A stretch of 64,000 nucleotides of DNA. Source: Nitrospirillum iridis. GTDB lineage: Bacteria; Pseudomonadota; Alphaproteobacteria; Azospirillales; Azospirillaceae. The number at the start of each line of letters is the position of its first letter. Position 1 is the stretch's first letter. Positions 51,470 to 59,271 of this stretch are shown in pieces. Below the pieces are notes generated by a model. That model searched no databases. It was not told the origin of the DNA and saw nothing but the letters and a program-made list of their open reading frames with translations. Both the position numbers and the translations under genes were made by a program. The stretch is taken from contig NZ_JACIIZ010000010.1 of the NCBI RefSeq assembly GCF_014205765.1, forward strand, positions 1 through 64,000, written 5' to 3'.

Positions 51470-52522
51470 ATGCCTGGATTGACCGCCTTCGGTTCACCCC
51501 TTCCCCCCCGGCCGACCACGGCTCCGTTCACGGAGGACGTGTTAGTGGATGGGTGCTTCGACCGGCTGCTGCGTCTGACGGCGGCACGACCGGCGCCCGA
51601 TCGCCTGCAGGGCCCTGTCCTGGTGGTGGCGCCGCTGTCCGGGATCCGGCCGGGCCTGCTTTTCGACATGCTGGCCAGCCTGGCACCCCTGTGTGACCTT
51701 CACGTGCTGGAATGGCGGGACGCGGGCGAGGTGCCGGCGGTCTGCGGCGGCTTCGGCCTGTCCAACTGCGTCGCCCGCATCATGGAAACGGTGCAGGATC
51801 TGGGCGATGGCGCGCACCTCCTGAGCTTATGCCAGTCGGCCTTGCCGGCGTTGGCGGCCACAGCACTGCTGGCGACCAGCCGGACCTTGCCCCAGCCCCG
51901 CAGCCTGACGCTGATCGGCGGCAAGATCGATCCCCATGCCAATCCGACCAAGGGGGACCGCTTCGCCATGGACCACAGCCTTGCCTGGTTCCGGGACCAT
52001 GCCATCGACGTCGTGGCGCCCTGGCGGGTGGGTGCGGGACGTCCGGTATATTCTGAGGCGGCCCAGAAGCGGGTGCTGATGTCCTATATGGGACGGCATC
52101 TGATGGACGGCGCGGACATCGTGGCCAAGGCGCTGCATGACGACGGCCTGGACCCGATTGGGCATCCGTTCCTGCCCGGCGTGTCCGCCTTGATGGACGT
52201 TCCCGCCGAGATTTTCATGGACACCATCGCCAGCGTCTATCATGCCAACGCCCTGCCCCGCGGCGACATGGCATGGTTCGGCCTGCCGGTGCGGCCGGAA
52301 GCCATCCGCAACACGGCCATCCTGACGATCGAGGGCGCCATGGACGATATCGCGTCACCCGGACAAAGCCGGGTGGTCCATGATTTGTGTCCCGACATCC
52401 CGGCCGATGGCCACGACCACCATCTCATTCCAGATACCGGCCATTTCAGCCTGTTCCATGGCCTGCCCTGGCGGACCGAGGTCTTGCCACGGGTCGAGCG
52501 ATTCCTGCGCCTTCACGGGTAG
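51470..52522 (+). CDS. phaZ: Intracellular polyhydroxyalkanoate depolymerase (PhaZ-like), short N-terminus
   Basis: A 350-residue alpha/beta hydrolase. The catalytic Cys121 lies in LLSLCQSALPALAATALL, corresponding to the lipase-box-like G/S-x-C-Q-x-x-x-P of intracellular PhaZ. LTLIGGKIDPHANPTKGDRFA and the final DTGHFSLFHGLPWRTEVLPRVERFL (catalytic His) also fit. These enzymes degrade native PHB granules to 3-hydroxybutyrate. Known relatives are about 400 residues; here the first 50-60 are missing or diverged. ATG 51470 has GGGAGG nine bases before, so the start is firm. The family assignment is good, activity is not certain. Confidence 0.82.
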   Translation: MPGLTAFGSPLPPRPTTAPFTEDVLVDGCFDRLLRLTAARPAPDRLQGPVLVVAPLSGIRPGLLFDMLASLAPLCDLHVLEWRDAGEVPAVCGGFGLSNCVARIMETVQDLGDGAHLLSLCQSALPALAATALLATSRTLPQPRSLTLIGGKIDPHANPTKGDRFAMDHSLAWFRDHAIDVVAPWRVGAGRPVYSEAAQKRVLMSYMGRHLMDGADIVAKALHDDGLDPIGHPFLPGVSALMDVPAEIFMDTIASVYHANALPRGDMAWFGLPVRPEAIRNTAILTIEGAMDDIASPGQSRVVHDLCPDIPADGHDHHLIPDTGHFSLFHGLPWRTEVLPRVERFLRLHG

Positions 52523-52552
52523 CGCCTGACGGCGACCCAGTGGCGGACAGGG

Positions 52553-52577
52553 CCGGCGGCGGGGTCGCCGCCGCCGG
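52553..52577. terminator. Perfect GC hairpin between convergent phaZ and hsp20
   Basis: A 10-bp perfect stem CCGGCGGCGG / CCGCCGCCGG with a five-base loop, 30 bases after the phaZ stop and just before the end of the opposing hsp20 gene. Confidence 0.65.
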
Positions 52578-52587
52578 GTAGGCTCCG

Positions 52588-53100
52588 CTAGACCGCCTTC
52601 ACGTCGATCTTCTTGGTCTGCTTCTGCGCTTCATGGGTCTTGGGCAGGACGACCGTCAGCACACCTTTGGCCGTGGTCGCCGTGATCTTGCCTTCGTCCA
52701 CGCCGTCCGGCAGCGTGAAACTGCGCTGGAAGGCACCGTAGGAGCGTTCGGAGACATAGAAGTTCTTGTGTGTCTCCTCCTTCTCCTGCCGCTTTTCCCC
52801 TTTCAGGATCAGCTTGCCGCCGGACAGGGTCACCTCGACCGCGTTCTCATCCAGGCCCGGCAGCTCGGCGGTGATCTTATAGCTCTCGTCGTCTTCGCTG
52901 ACGTCGACCGCTGGCACGCCAAAGCCGAAGGAAACATCCGGTCCGGCGATGACCGGGGCGCCGAACAGACGGCTCAGGGATGGGAAATGAAATCCGCCAT
53001 CGACGCGGTCGAACAAGCGGTTCACCTCCTGGCGCAGGGCATGCCAGGCATCGGTCGGCGGGTTCGCTGTCTTCTGAATGTCAATTGGGGTCCCAGGCAT
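52588..53100 (-). CDS. Hsp20 small heat-shock protein
   Basis: A 170-residue alpha-crystallin-type chaperone. The N-terminal arm (1-65) is followed by the alpha-crystallin domain (about 66-155): PAVDVSEDDESYKITAELPGLDENAVEVTLSGGKLILKGEKR, then YGAFQRSFTLPDGVDEGKITATTAKGVLTVVLPK with the conserved G-V-L-T-V-x-L-P. It holds unfolding proteins in an oligomer. ATG 53100 has AAGGAG. An FNR-like box centred 73 bases upstream would place a start site about 30 bases before the ATG, so low-oxygen induction is likely. Confidence 0.94.
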   Translation of the reverse strand: MPGTPIDIQKTANPPTDAWHALRQEVNRLFDRVDGGFHFPSLSRLFGAPVIAGPDVSFGFGVPAVDVSEDDESYKITAELPGLDENAVEVTLSGGKLILKGEKRQEKEETHKNFYVSERSYGAFQRSFTLPDGVDEGKITATTAKGVLTVVLPKTHEAQKQTKKIDVKAV

Positions 53101-53166
53101 GGCCTTTTCTCCTTGGCTGACAAGTTTGAAGAGGGCTTCATCCTGACAGCTTGGTGGCGGGGCGCC

Positions 53167-53180
53167 TTGACCCACCTCAA
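53167..53180. promoter_or_regulatory. FNR/FixK-like box TTGAC-CCAC-CTCAA
   Basis: Exact TTGA-N6-TCAA match in the divergent hsp20-mgtA region. Its distance from the hsp20 start suits class II activation of that gene. Confidence 0.6.
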
Positions 53181-53201
53181 CCCCGCATCTTCATCAGGAC
53201 G

Positions 53202-53215
53202 TTGATCCACCTCAT
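53202..53215. promoter_or_regulatory. FNR/FixK-like box TTGAT-CCAC-CTCAT
   Basis: One mismatch to TTGA-N6-TCAA. It lies 35 bases from the first box and would suit activation of the rightward cation ATPase gene with a leader of about 55 bases. Confidence 0.5.
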
Positions 53216-53306
53216 GGCCGGCGCCGGCATCCTTCGTCACCATGGCTGACGATGGCGCCCCTGTTGATGGCGCGTGACGGCCCTGGTCTTGGACAGGAGG
53301 TGCGGC

Positions 53307-55943
53307 ATGAAACCGGATCCGGTCGCTCACCCGCCCCCAGGCCCGCCCCCTGGCGCCCCCGCCGGCCCGCCTGTCGAATGGGCGCAGCCGCTGGACGCCC
53401 TGCTATCGGCCCTGGACGCCACCGCGGACGGCCTGACATCGGCCGAGGCGGCGGCCAGACTGCGCCGCCACGGTCCCAACCAGGCCACGGCGCACCGGCG
53501 TCGCCCTTTGTGGTTGGACTTCCTGGCGCGCTTCCTCAATCCCCTGGTCCTGATCCTGCTGTTCGCCAGCGCACTGTCGGCGGCCACCGGCAATGTCTCC
53601 AGCTTCGTCATCGTGGGCGTCGTCGTCCTGTTGAGCGTGGGGCTGGACTATATCCAGGAGCGACAGGCGGAGACGGCGGTGGACGCCTTGCGCCGGACCG
53701 TCGCCGTCCGCGCCCAGGTCCTGCGCGACGGCAAGGCCGCCGCACTGCCCCTGGAGGGACTGGTGCCGGGCGATGTCGTCCTGCTGGCGGCGGGGGATCT
53801 GGTGCCCGCGGATTGCCGCCTGCTGGCGGCCCGGGACCTGTTCGTGAACCAGGCGGCCCTGACCGGTGAGCCTTATCCCGTGGAAAAGCGGGTGGAGGGC
53901 GGGCCGCCCGACCCGCGCGATCCGGGGGAGGCGACCGCCAGCCTGTTCATGGGAACCTCCGTCATCAGCGGCAGCGCCACAGCCGTCGTCTGCCAGACGG
54001 GGGCCGCCACCACCTTCGGCCGGTTGAGCGGCTCCCTTTTGGCGCCCCCGCCCCCCACCGCGTTTGAGACCGGCGTCCGCCGCTTCGGCTTCCTGATCCT
54101 GCGCCTGACGATTTTCCTGGTGCTGTTCGTGCTGGCGGTGAACGTGGTTTTCCACCGGCCCTGGCTGGACTCGCTGATGTTCGCCCTGGCCCTGGCGGTC
54201 GGGCTGACGCCGGAACTGCTGCCCATGATCGTCACGGTGACGCTTGCGCGGGGCGCCATCCGCCTGGCCCGGCGGCGGGTCATCGTCAAGCGTCTGGCAT
54301 CCATGCACAATGTCGGCGCCATGGACGTGCTGTGCACCGACAAGACCGGCACCCTGACCGAAGCGGTCATCCAGCTTGTGACGGTGCTGGACTGCCGCGA
54401 CGGACCGGACGCGGAAGACAGCCCGCACGTCCTCCGGCTGGCCTATCTCAACAGCCGGTTCAGCAGCGGGCTGCGCAGCCCGCTGGACGATGCCGTCCTG
54501 GCCCACGGGGCCGTGGACCTTTCGGCCTGGCGCAAGCTGGACGAAGTGCCCTTCGACTTCGAGCGGCGCCGTGTCTCCATCCTGGCGGAGGGGCCGGCGG
54601 AGGCCGGCGGGTCCCCGCTGCTGGTGGTCAAGGGCGCGCCGGAGGAGGTGCTGCGCCTGGCCAGCCATTGGCGGAACGGTCTGGGCGCCATCGTGCCCTT
54701 GGACCCGGCCACGCGGGGGCGGCTGGCGGCCCGCCTGCAATCGCTGGGCGAGGACGGCTATCGGGCGCTGGCCGTGGCGTCCAAGACGCTGGAGGCTGGC
54801 CGGACGACCATCACGCGCGCCGATGAGACCGACCTGGTCTTCGAGGGCCATCTGGCCTTCCTGGATCCCCCCAAGGTCAGCGCCGCCGCCGCCATCCGCG
54901 CCCTGGCCGACGCCGGCGTCGCCATCAAGATCCTGACCGGCGATACCGAGCCGGTGACCCGGCACCTCTGCGCGCAACTGGACATCCCCATCACCGGCCT
55001 GTTGAACGGCGATGAACTGCGTGCCATGGGGGAGGATGCCCTGCGGGCACGGCTGTCCCAGGTCAACGTCTTCTGCCGGGTGACGCCGCAGCAGAAGGAA
55101 CGCGTTCTGCTGGCCTGCCGTCGTACCGGGCATGTGGTGGGCTTCATGGGCGACGGGGTCAACGACGCCTCCGCCCTGCATTCCGCCGACGTGGGCATAT
55201 CCGTTGACAGCGCCACGGACGTCGCCAAGGAGGCGGCGGGGATGATCCTGCTGGACCAGGATTTGTCGGTGGTGCGCGAGGCGGTGATGGAGGGGCGGCG
55301 GACCGTCCTGAACGTCACCAAATATGTGCTGATGGGCAGCAGTTCCAATTTCGGCAACATGTTCAGCATGGCGGGCGCCGCCCTGTTCCTGCCCTTCCTG
55401 CCCATGCTGCCGGTTCAGGTGTTGCTGAACAACCTGCTGTACGACGCCTCGGAAGCCGGCATCCCCTTCGATCATGTCGAGGAGGAGGCGTTGGCCCGGC
55501 CGGTGCATTGGGACATGCGGCTGATCCTCCGGTTCATGCTGGTGCTGGGACCGGTCAGTTCCCTGTTCGACTTTTTGACCTTTTATGTCCTGCTGCACGT
55601 CCTGCACGCGGGTGAGGCCCTGTTCCAGACCGGCTGGTTCATCGAAAGCCTGGCGACCCAGGTTCTGGTGATCTTCGTCATCCGCACCCGCCGAGCCCCG
55701 TGGCGCAGCCGGCCCCACCCCCTGCTGGCCGGATTGGCCTTCGCGACGGCGGCGCTTGCGGCACTGCTCCCGTTGACGCCCTTGGGCGGGGTGTTCGGCC
55801 TGGTCCCGCCGCCGTCTGTCTTCTACTTGCTGCTCACGGGTGCCGTCCTGGCCTATCTCGCCTTGGTGGAAGCGGTGAAGCGGTTGTTCTTCCGCCGCCT
55901 GCTGCCGGGCGGCAGGCCGCTCAAGCCCCTGTTGCGCGTGTAG
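53307..55943 (+). CDS. mgtA: Magnesium-translocating P-type ATPase (MgtA/MgtB type)
   Basis: An 878-residue P3B-type ATPase. The N-terminal cytoplasmic part is Pro-rich. TGEP of the actuator domain is at 186-189. The membrane motif GLTPELLPMIV, which distinguishes Mg2+ ATPases, is at about 299-309. The phosphorylation site Asp345 is in CTDKTGTLTEA. Nucleotide-domain motif VVKGAPEEVL and hinge MGDGVNDASAL are intact; about ten helices are predicted. It imports Mg2+ using ATP. ATG 53307 has AGGAGG. No mgtL-like leader or Mg2+ riboswitch is evident; FNR-like boxes upstream suggest oxygen-linked control instead, which is unusual for mgtA. Confidence 0.9.
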   Translation: MKPDPVAHPPPGPPPGAPAGPPVEWAQPLDALLSALDATADGLTSAEAAARLRRHGPNQATAHRRRPLWLDFLARFLNPLVLILLFASALSAATGNVSSFVIVGVVVLLSVGLDYIQERQAETAVDALRRTVAVRAQVLRDGKAAALPLEGLVPGDVVLLAAGDLVPADCRLLAARDLFVNQAALTGEPYPVEKRVEGGPPDPRDPGEATASLFMGTSVISGSATAVVCQTGAATTFGRLSGSLLAPPPPTAFETGVRRFGFLILRLTIFLVLFVLAVNVVFHRPWLDSLMFALALAVGLTPELLPMIVTVTLARGAIRLARRRVIVKRLASMHNVGAMDVLCTDKTGTLTEAVIQLVTVLDCRDGPDAEDSPHVLRLAYLNSRFSSGLRSPLDDAVLAHGAVDLSAWRKLDEVPFDFERRRVSILAEGPAEAGGSPLLVVKGAPEEVLRLASHWRNGLGAIVPLDPATRGRLAARLQSLGEDGYRALAVASKTLEAGRTTITRADETDLVFEGHLAFLDPPKVSAAAAIRALADAGVAIKILTGDTEPVTRHLCAQLDIPITGLLNGDELRAMGEDALRARLSQVNVFCRVTPQQKERVLLACRRTGHVVGFMGDGVNDASALHSADVGISVDSATDVAKEAAGMILLDQDLSVVREAVMEGRRTVLNVTKYVLMGSSSNFGNMFSMAGAALFLPFLPMLPVQVLLNNLLYDASEAGIPFDHVEEEALARPVHWDMRLILRFMLVLGPVSSLFDFLTFYVLLHVLHAGEALFQTGWFIESLATQVLVIFVIRTRRAPWRSRPHPLLAGLAFATAALAALLPLTPLGGVFGLVPPPSVFYLLLTGAVLAYLALVEAVKRLFFRRLLPGGRPLKPLLRV

Positions 55944-55991
55944 GCCCTGGGGGTGAGCCATAAGGCATGCCCCTTCAGGGACTGTTCGCGA

Positions 55992-56005
55992 CTGACCCAC
56001 CTCAA
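55992..56005. promoter_or_regulatory. FNR/FixK-like box CTGAC-CCAC-CTCAA
   Basis: One mismatch to TTGA-N6-TCAA; twelve of its bases are identical to the box at 53167. It lies about 170 bases before the first alcohol dehydrogenase gene. Confidence 0.45.
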
Positions 56006-56169
56006 TGTGCCGGCGGTGGAATGGCGGCAGACTGCGCACGGCTTAACGGGACGGTGATCCCCCCTCGCCCGCCAACGGAGCGCGCCCATCCGCGGCCCGC
56101 CTGGTCCATGGGACCATCCTCGCGCATGCGCACGATCCAGCATCCGACCTCAGACATGGGAAGACCATC

Positions 56170-57207
56170 ATGAAAGCGCTTGTCTATCAGGGCCCGGGAC
56201 GCAAGGCGTTGGAACAGCGCCCGAAACCTGAGATCAAGGACCCCGGTGACGCCATCGTCCGGATCACCAAGACCACCATTTGCGGCACCGACCTGCACAT
56301 CCTGAAGGGCGACGTGCCGACCTGCGCCCCCGGACGCATCCTGGGTCATGAGGGCGTCGGCGTGATCGACGCGGTGGGACCGGGCGTCACGGTGTTCAAG
56401 CCGGGCGACCGCGTGCTGATTTCCTGCATCACCGCCTGCGGCACGTGCGACTTCTGCCGCCGCGGCATGTATTCCCATTGCCGCACCGGCGGCTGGATCC
56501 TGGGCAACGTGATCGACGGCACCCAGGCCGAATATGTCCGCATCCCCCACGCCGCCACCAGCCTGTATCCCATCCCCGAGGACGCGGATGAGGAGGCGTT
56601 GGCCATGCTGAGCGATATCCTGCCCACGGGCTTCGAGTGCGGGGTGCTGAACGGCAAGGTGGCGCCCGGCTCCACCGTCGCCATCGTGGGATCCGGCCCC
56701 ATCGGTCTGGCGGCCCTGCTGACGGCCCAGTTCTATTCCCCGGCCGAGGTCATCATGATCGACGTGGACGACAACCGCCTGGAGGTCGCCCGCCGCTTCG
56801 GTGCCACCCGCACCCTGAACAGCGCCAGCACCGACGTGGCCGACGCGGTCAGGAAGTGGACCGGCGGCCTGGGCGTCGACACCGTCATCGAGGCGGTCGG
56901 CATTCCCGCCACCTTTGAGCTGTGCCAGGACCTGGTGGCCCCGGGCGGCATCATCGCCAACGTTGGTGTTCACGGCCAGAAGGCCGACCTGCACCTGGAA
57001 CGGCTGTGGGCGCAGAACATCGCCATCACCACACGGCTGGTGGATACGGTCAGCACGCCCATGCTGCTGAAGACGGTACAGGCGAAAAAGCTGGATCCGG
57101 CCCTGCTCATCACCCACCGGTTCACCCTGGACGGCATCCTGTCGGCGTACGACACCTTCGGCCACGCCGCCGACACCCGGGCCCTGAAGGTGATCATCAG
57201 CCCGTGA
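56170..57207 (+). CDS. Zinc-dependent medium-chain alcohol dehydrogenase
   Basis: A 345-residue MDR enzyme. Catalytic zinc ligands Cys38 (TTICGTDLH), His60-Glu61 (LGHEGVG); structural zinc cysteines 90, 93, 96 and 104 (ACGTCDFCRRGMYSHC). The NAD(P) fold has VAIVGSGPIGL at about 170 and a D-V-D-D at the end of beta2 favouring NAD+. It resembles the secondary-alcohol/isopropanol or 2,3-butanediol-type dehydrogenases, but the substrate cannot be fixed. It is convergent with the next alcohol dehydrogenase gene, with an FNR-like box upstream. Confidence 0.92.
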   Translation: MKALVYQGPGRKALEQRPKPEIKDPGDAIVRITKTTICGTDLHILKGDVPTCAPGRILGHEGVGVIDAVGPGVTVFKPGDRVLISCITACGTCDFCRRGMYSHCRTGGWILGNVIDGTQAEYVRIPHAATSLYPIPEDADEEALAMLSDILPTGFECGVLNGKVAPGSTVAIVGSGPIGLAALLTAQFYSPAEVIMIDVDDNRLEVARRFGATRTLNSASTDVADAVRKWTGGLGVDTVIEAVGIPATFELCQDLVAPGGIIANVGVHGQKADLHLERLWAQNIAITTRLVDTVSTPMLLKTVQAKKLDPALLITHRFTLDGILSAYDTFGHAADTRALKVIISP

Positions 57208-57215
57208 TCCCGGTT

Positions 57216-57236
57216 GGCCGCCACCTCGCGGCGGCC
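57216..57236. terminator. Hairpin between two convergent alcohol dehydrogenase genes
   Basis: A perfect 7-bp stem GGCCGCC / GGCGGCC with a 7-base loop in the 35-base gap. Confidence 0.5.
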
Positions 57237-57242
57237 CCGTCC

Positions 57243-58226
57243 TTAGGGAACCAGCACGGCGGCCCCTTGCACGCGACCCGCGCGCAAGTCGGCCACCGCC
57301 TGGTTCGCCTGGGTCAAGGGATAGGTCGTGACCTGGGGCCGGACGCCGGCCACGGGCACGATGTCCAGGAAGTCCAGGGCGTCGGCCCGCGTCAGGTTGG
57401 CGACGGACACCAGCTGCCGTTCCCCCCACAGCAGGTCGTAGGGGAAACTCGGGATGTCGCTCATGTGGATACCGGCGCAGACCACCCGGCCGCCCTTGCG
57501 CACGGCGCCCAGCGCCGCCGGCACCAGGGCCCCGACCGGCGCGTAGATGATGGCGGCGTCCAGCGGTTCGGGTGCCGGCTCGTCGGAGGAGCCGGCCCAG
57601 ACGGCCCCCAGGGACAAGGCGAACTCCTGCGCGGCCAGATCATCGGGCCGGGTGAACACGAACACCTCGGCCCCCTGCCAGCAGGCCACCTGCAGGATGA
57701 TGTGACCCGCCGCGCCAAAGCCATAGATGCCCAGCTTGCGATGCGGCCCCGCCATCACCAGTGACCGCCAGCCGATTAGCCCGGCGCACAGCAGCGGGGC
57801 CACCGTGGCGTCGTCCAGATCGATGCCATCCAGGGGATAGACGTAGCGCGCCTCCGCCACCATGTGGGTGGCGAAGCCACCATCCCGGGTGTAGCCGGTG
57901 AAGCCCGGGGCGTCGCACAGGTTCTCATGCCCCGACACGCAGTAGGGGCAGCGCTGGCAACTGTGCCCCAGCCAGCCGACGCCCACCCGTTGGCCGACGC
58001 CCAGATCGGACACCCCCTCCCCGACACGATCGACAACGCCCACGATCTCATGACCCGGTATCCGGGGCAGGCCGCCGGGCGGCAACTCCCCGTCAATCAT
58101 GTGCAGGTCGGTGCGACAGACGCCGCAGGCCCGGACGGCGATGCGCACCTCGCCGGCCCCGGGCTCCGGATCGGGCAGCGCCATTTCCGTCAGGATGCCC
58201 GAAACCCCCAACACCATCGCGCGCAT
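57243..58226 (-). CDS. Zinc-dependent alcohol dehydrogenase (AdhP/MDR type)
   Basis: A 327-residue MDR enzyme. Catalytic zinc ligands Cys37 (CGVCRTDLH) and His59-Glu60 (PGHEIVG); structural zinc cysteines at 90, 93, 96 and 104 (SCQRCPYCVSGHENLC). The Rossmann segment KLGIYGFGAAGHIILQ has the G-x-G-x-x-G pattern. It is of the group that includes ethanol-active AdhP-like proteins. ATG 58226 fits the family start. It is divergent from phaB, and the shared region holds two FNR/FixK-like boxes, consistent with fermentative or redox-balancing use under low oxygen. Confidence 0.91.
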   Translation of the reverse strand: MRAMVLGVSGILTEMALPDPEPGAGEVRIAVRACGVCRTDLHMIDGELPPGGLPRIPGHEIVGVVDRVGEGVSDLGVGQRVGVGWLGHSCQRCPYCVSGHENLCDAPGFTGYTRDGGFATHMVAEARYVYPLDGIDLDDATVAPLLCAGLIGWRSLVMAGPHRKLGIYGFGAAGHIILQVACWQGAEVFVFTRPDDLAAQEFALSLGAVWAGSSDEPAPEPLDAAIIYAPVGALVPAALGAVRKGGRVVCAGIHMSDIPSFPYDLLWGERQLVSVANLTRADALDFLDIVPVAGVRPQVTTYPLTQANQAVADLRAGRVQGAAVLVP

Positions 58227-58307
58227 GATGGAACCTCCACCTGGATTTCGGCCGCCCCGATTCCGGCGGGCCAACCTTCAGCAGATCACATCCGCCGCCG
58301 TTCGGCA

Positions 58308-58321
58308 TTGAGCGATCGCAA
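58308..58321. promoter_or_regulatory. FixK-like box TTGAG-CGAT-CGCAA
   Basis: Matches the looser FixK pattern TTG[A/C]-N6-[G/T]CAA in the divergent region between the alcohol dehydrogenase and phaB genes. The centre is 88 bases from the alcohol dehydrogenase start and 116 from phaB. Confidence 0.4.
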
Positions 58322-58355
58322 TTCCGGGGGCCGCACCGGATACCGCCCCGTCGTC

Positions 58356-58369
58356 TTGACGCACGACAA
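58356..58369. promoter_or_regulatory. Weak FNR-like box TTGAC-GCAC-GACAA
   Basis: TTGA-N6-ACAA, one mismatch in the right half. About 68 bases before phaB, suitable in position for its activation but weak in sequence. Confidence 0.3.
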
Positions 58370-58430
58370 TCGCGCGACGCCGCGTCGATGGTTCCCTGTG
58401 CGCCTCGCACTCACCGATATGGAGGTTCTG

Positions 58431-59156
58431 ATGGCACGCGTCGCTTTGGTCACGGGCGGGGTCACCGGCATTGGGGCCGCGATCAGCCTGGCCCTGCAGG
58501 CCGCCGGCCACACGGTGGTGGCCACCTATTCCCCGGCGGACGAGACGATCGCGGCGGCCTTCCGGCAGACCACCGGGCTGCCCACGGCCGCCTGGGACGT
58601 CGCGGACTTCGCCGCCTGTGCCGCCGGCGTCGCCGACGTCACCGCCACGCATGGCCCCATCGACATCCTGGTCAACAACGCGGGCATCACGCGCGACGCC
58701 ATGCTGCACAAGATGACGCCGGAACAGTGGCGGGCGGTCCTGGACGTGGATCTCGGCGGCTGTTTCAACATGTGCCGCGCGGTCATCGAAAGCATGCGGG
58801 AACGCCGCTTCGGCCGCATCATCAACATCACTTCCGTCAACGGCCTTTCGGGCCAGGCGGGCCAGACCAACTACGCCGCCGCCAAGGCGGGGCTGATCGG
58901 CTTCACCAAGGCGCTGGCGTTGGAAGGGGCCTCCCGCAACATCACGGTCAACGCGGTGGCGCCCGGCTACACCAACACCAGCATGGTTAGCGCCGTGCCC
59001 GCCGACATCCTGCAAACCATCGTCGGCGCCATTCCCGCCAAGCGCCTGGCGCAGCCCGAGGAGATCGCCCGCGCCGTGACGTTCCTGGCGGCGGACGAGG
59101 CCGGCTTCATCACCGGCGAGACCCTGTCGGTGAACGGTGGCAAGTACATGCAATAG
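58431..59156 (+). CDS. phaB: Acetoacetyl-CoA reductase
   Basis: A 241-residue NADPH-type SDR. Cofactor motif VTGGVTGIG (8-16), NNAGITRDAMLHKM, catalytic Ser in NITSVNGLSGQ and Tyr-x-x-x-Lys in TNYAAAKAG. NITSVNGLSGQAGQTNYAAAKAG is close to the PhaB (PhbB) signature. It reduces acetoacetyl-CoA to (R)-3-hydroxybutyryl-CoA for PHB. ATG 58431 has GGAGG six bases before. PHA synthase follows, and a strong hairpin lies at its stop codon. Confidence 0.94.
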   Translation: MARVALVTGGVTGIGAAISLALQAAGHTVVATYSPADETIAAAFRQTTGLPTAAWDVADFAACAAGVADVTATHGPIDILVNNAGITRDAMLHKMTPEQWRAVLDVDLGGCFNMCRAVIESMRERRFGRIINITSVNGLSGQAGQTNYAAAKAGLIGFTKALALEGASRNITVNAVAPGYTNTSMVSAVPADILQTIVGAIPAKRLAQPEEIARAVTFLAADEAGFITGETLSVNGGKYMQ

Positions 59157-59195
59157 TCGATGGGCCGGTTCGGCGGCTTGACGGCCCATCGACTA
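59154..59195. terminator. Perfect hairpin containing the phaB stop codon
   Basis: A 13-bp perfect inverted repeat (59154-59166 and 59183-59195) with a 16-base loop. The left arm begins with the TAG of phaB. No T-run follows, so it may attenuate read-through into phaC or protect the phaB mRNA end. Confidence 0.6.
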
Positions 59196-59271
59196 AGGAA
59201 CGGCGGCGGGTTGGGGCCGCCATGATCATCGTGGCCCGCCCCGCGAAGGGGCCGGCGACTGGAGGCAAACT

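Noticed and set aside
53403-56039. Long leftward open frame (about 880 codons)
   Set aside because: Antisense shadow of the Mg2+ ATPase; Gln/His/Gly-rich with no domain.
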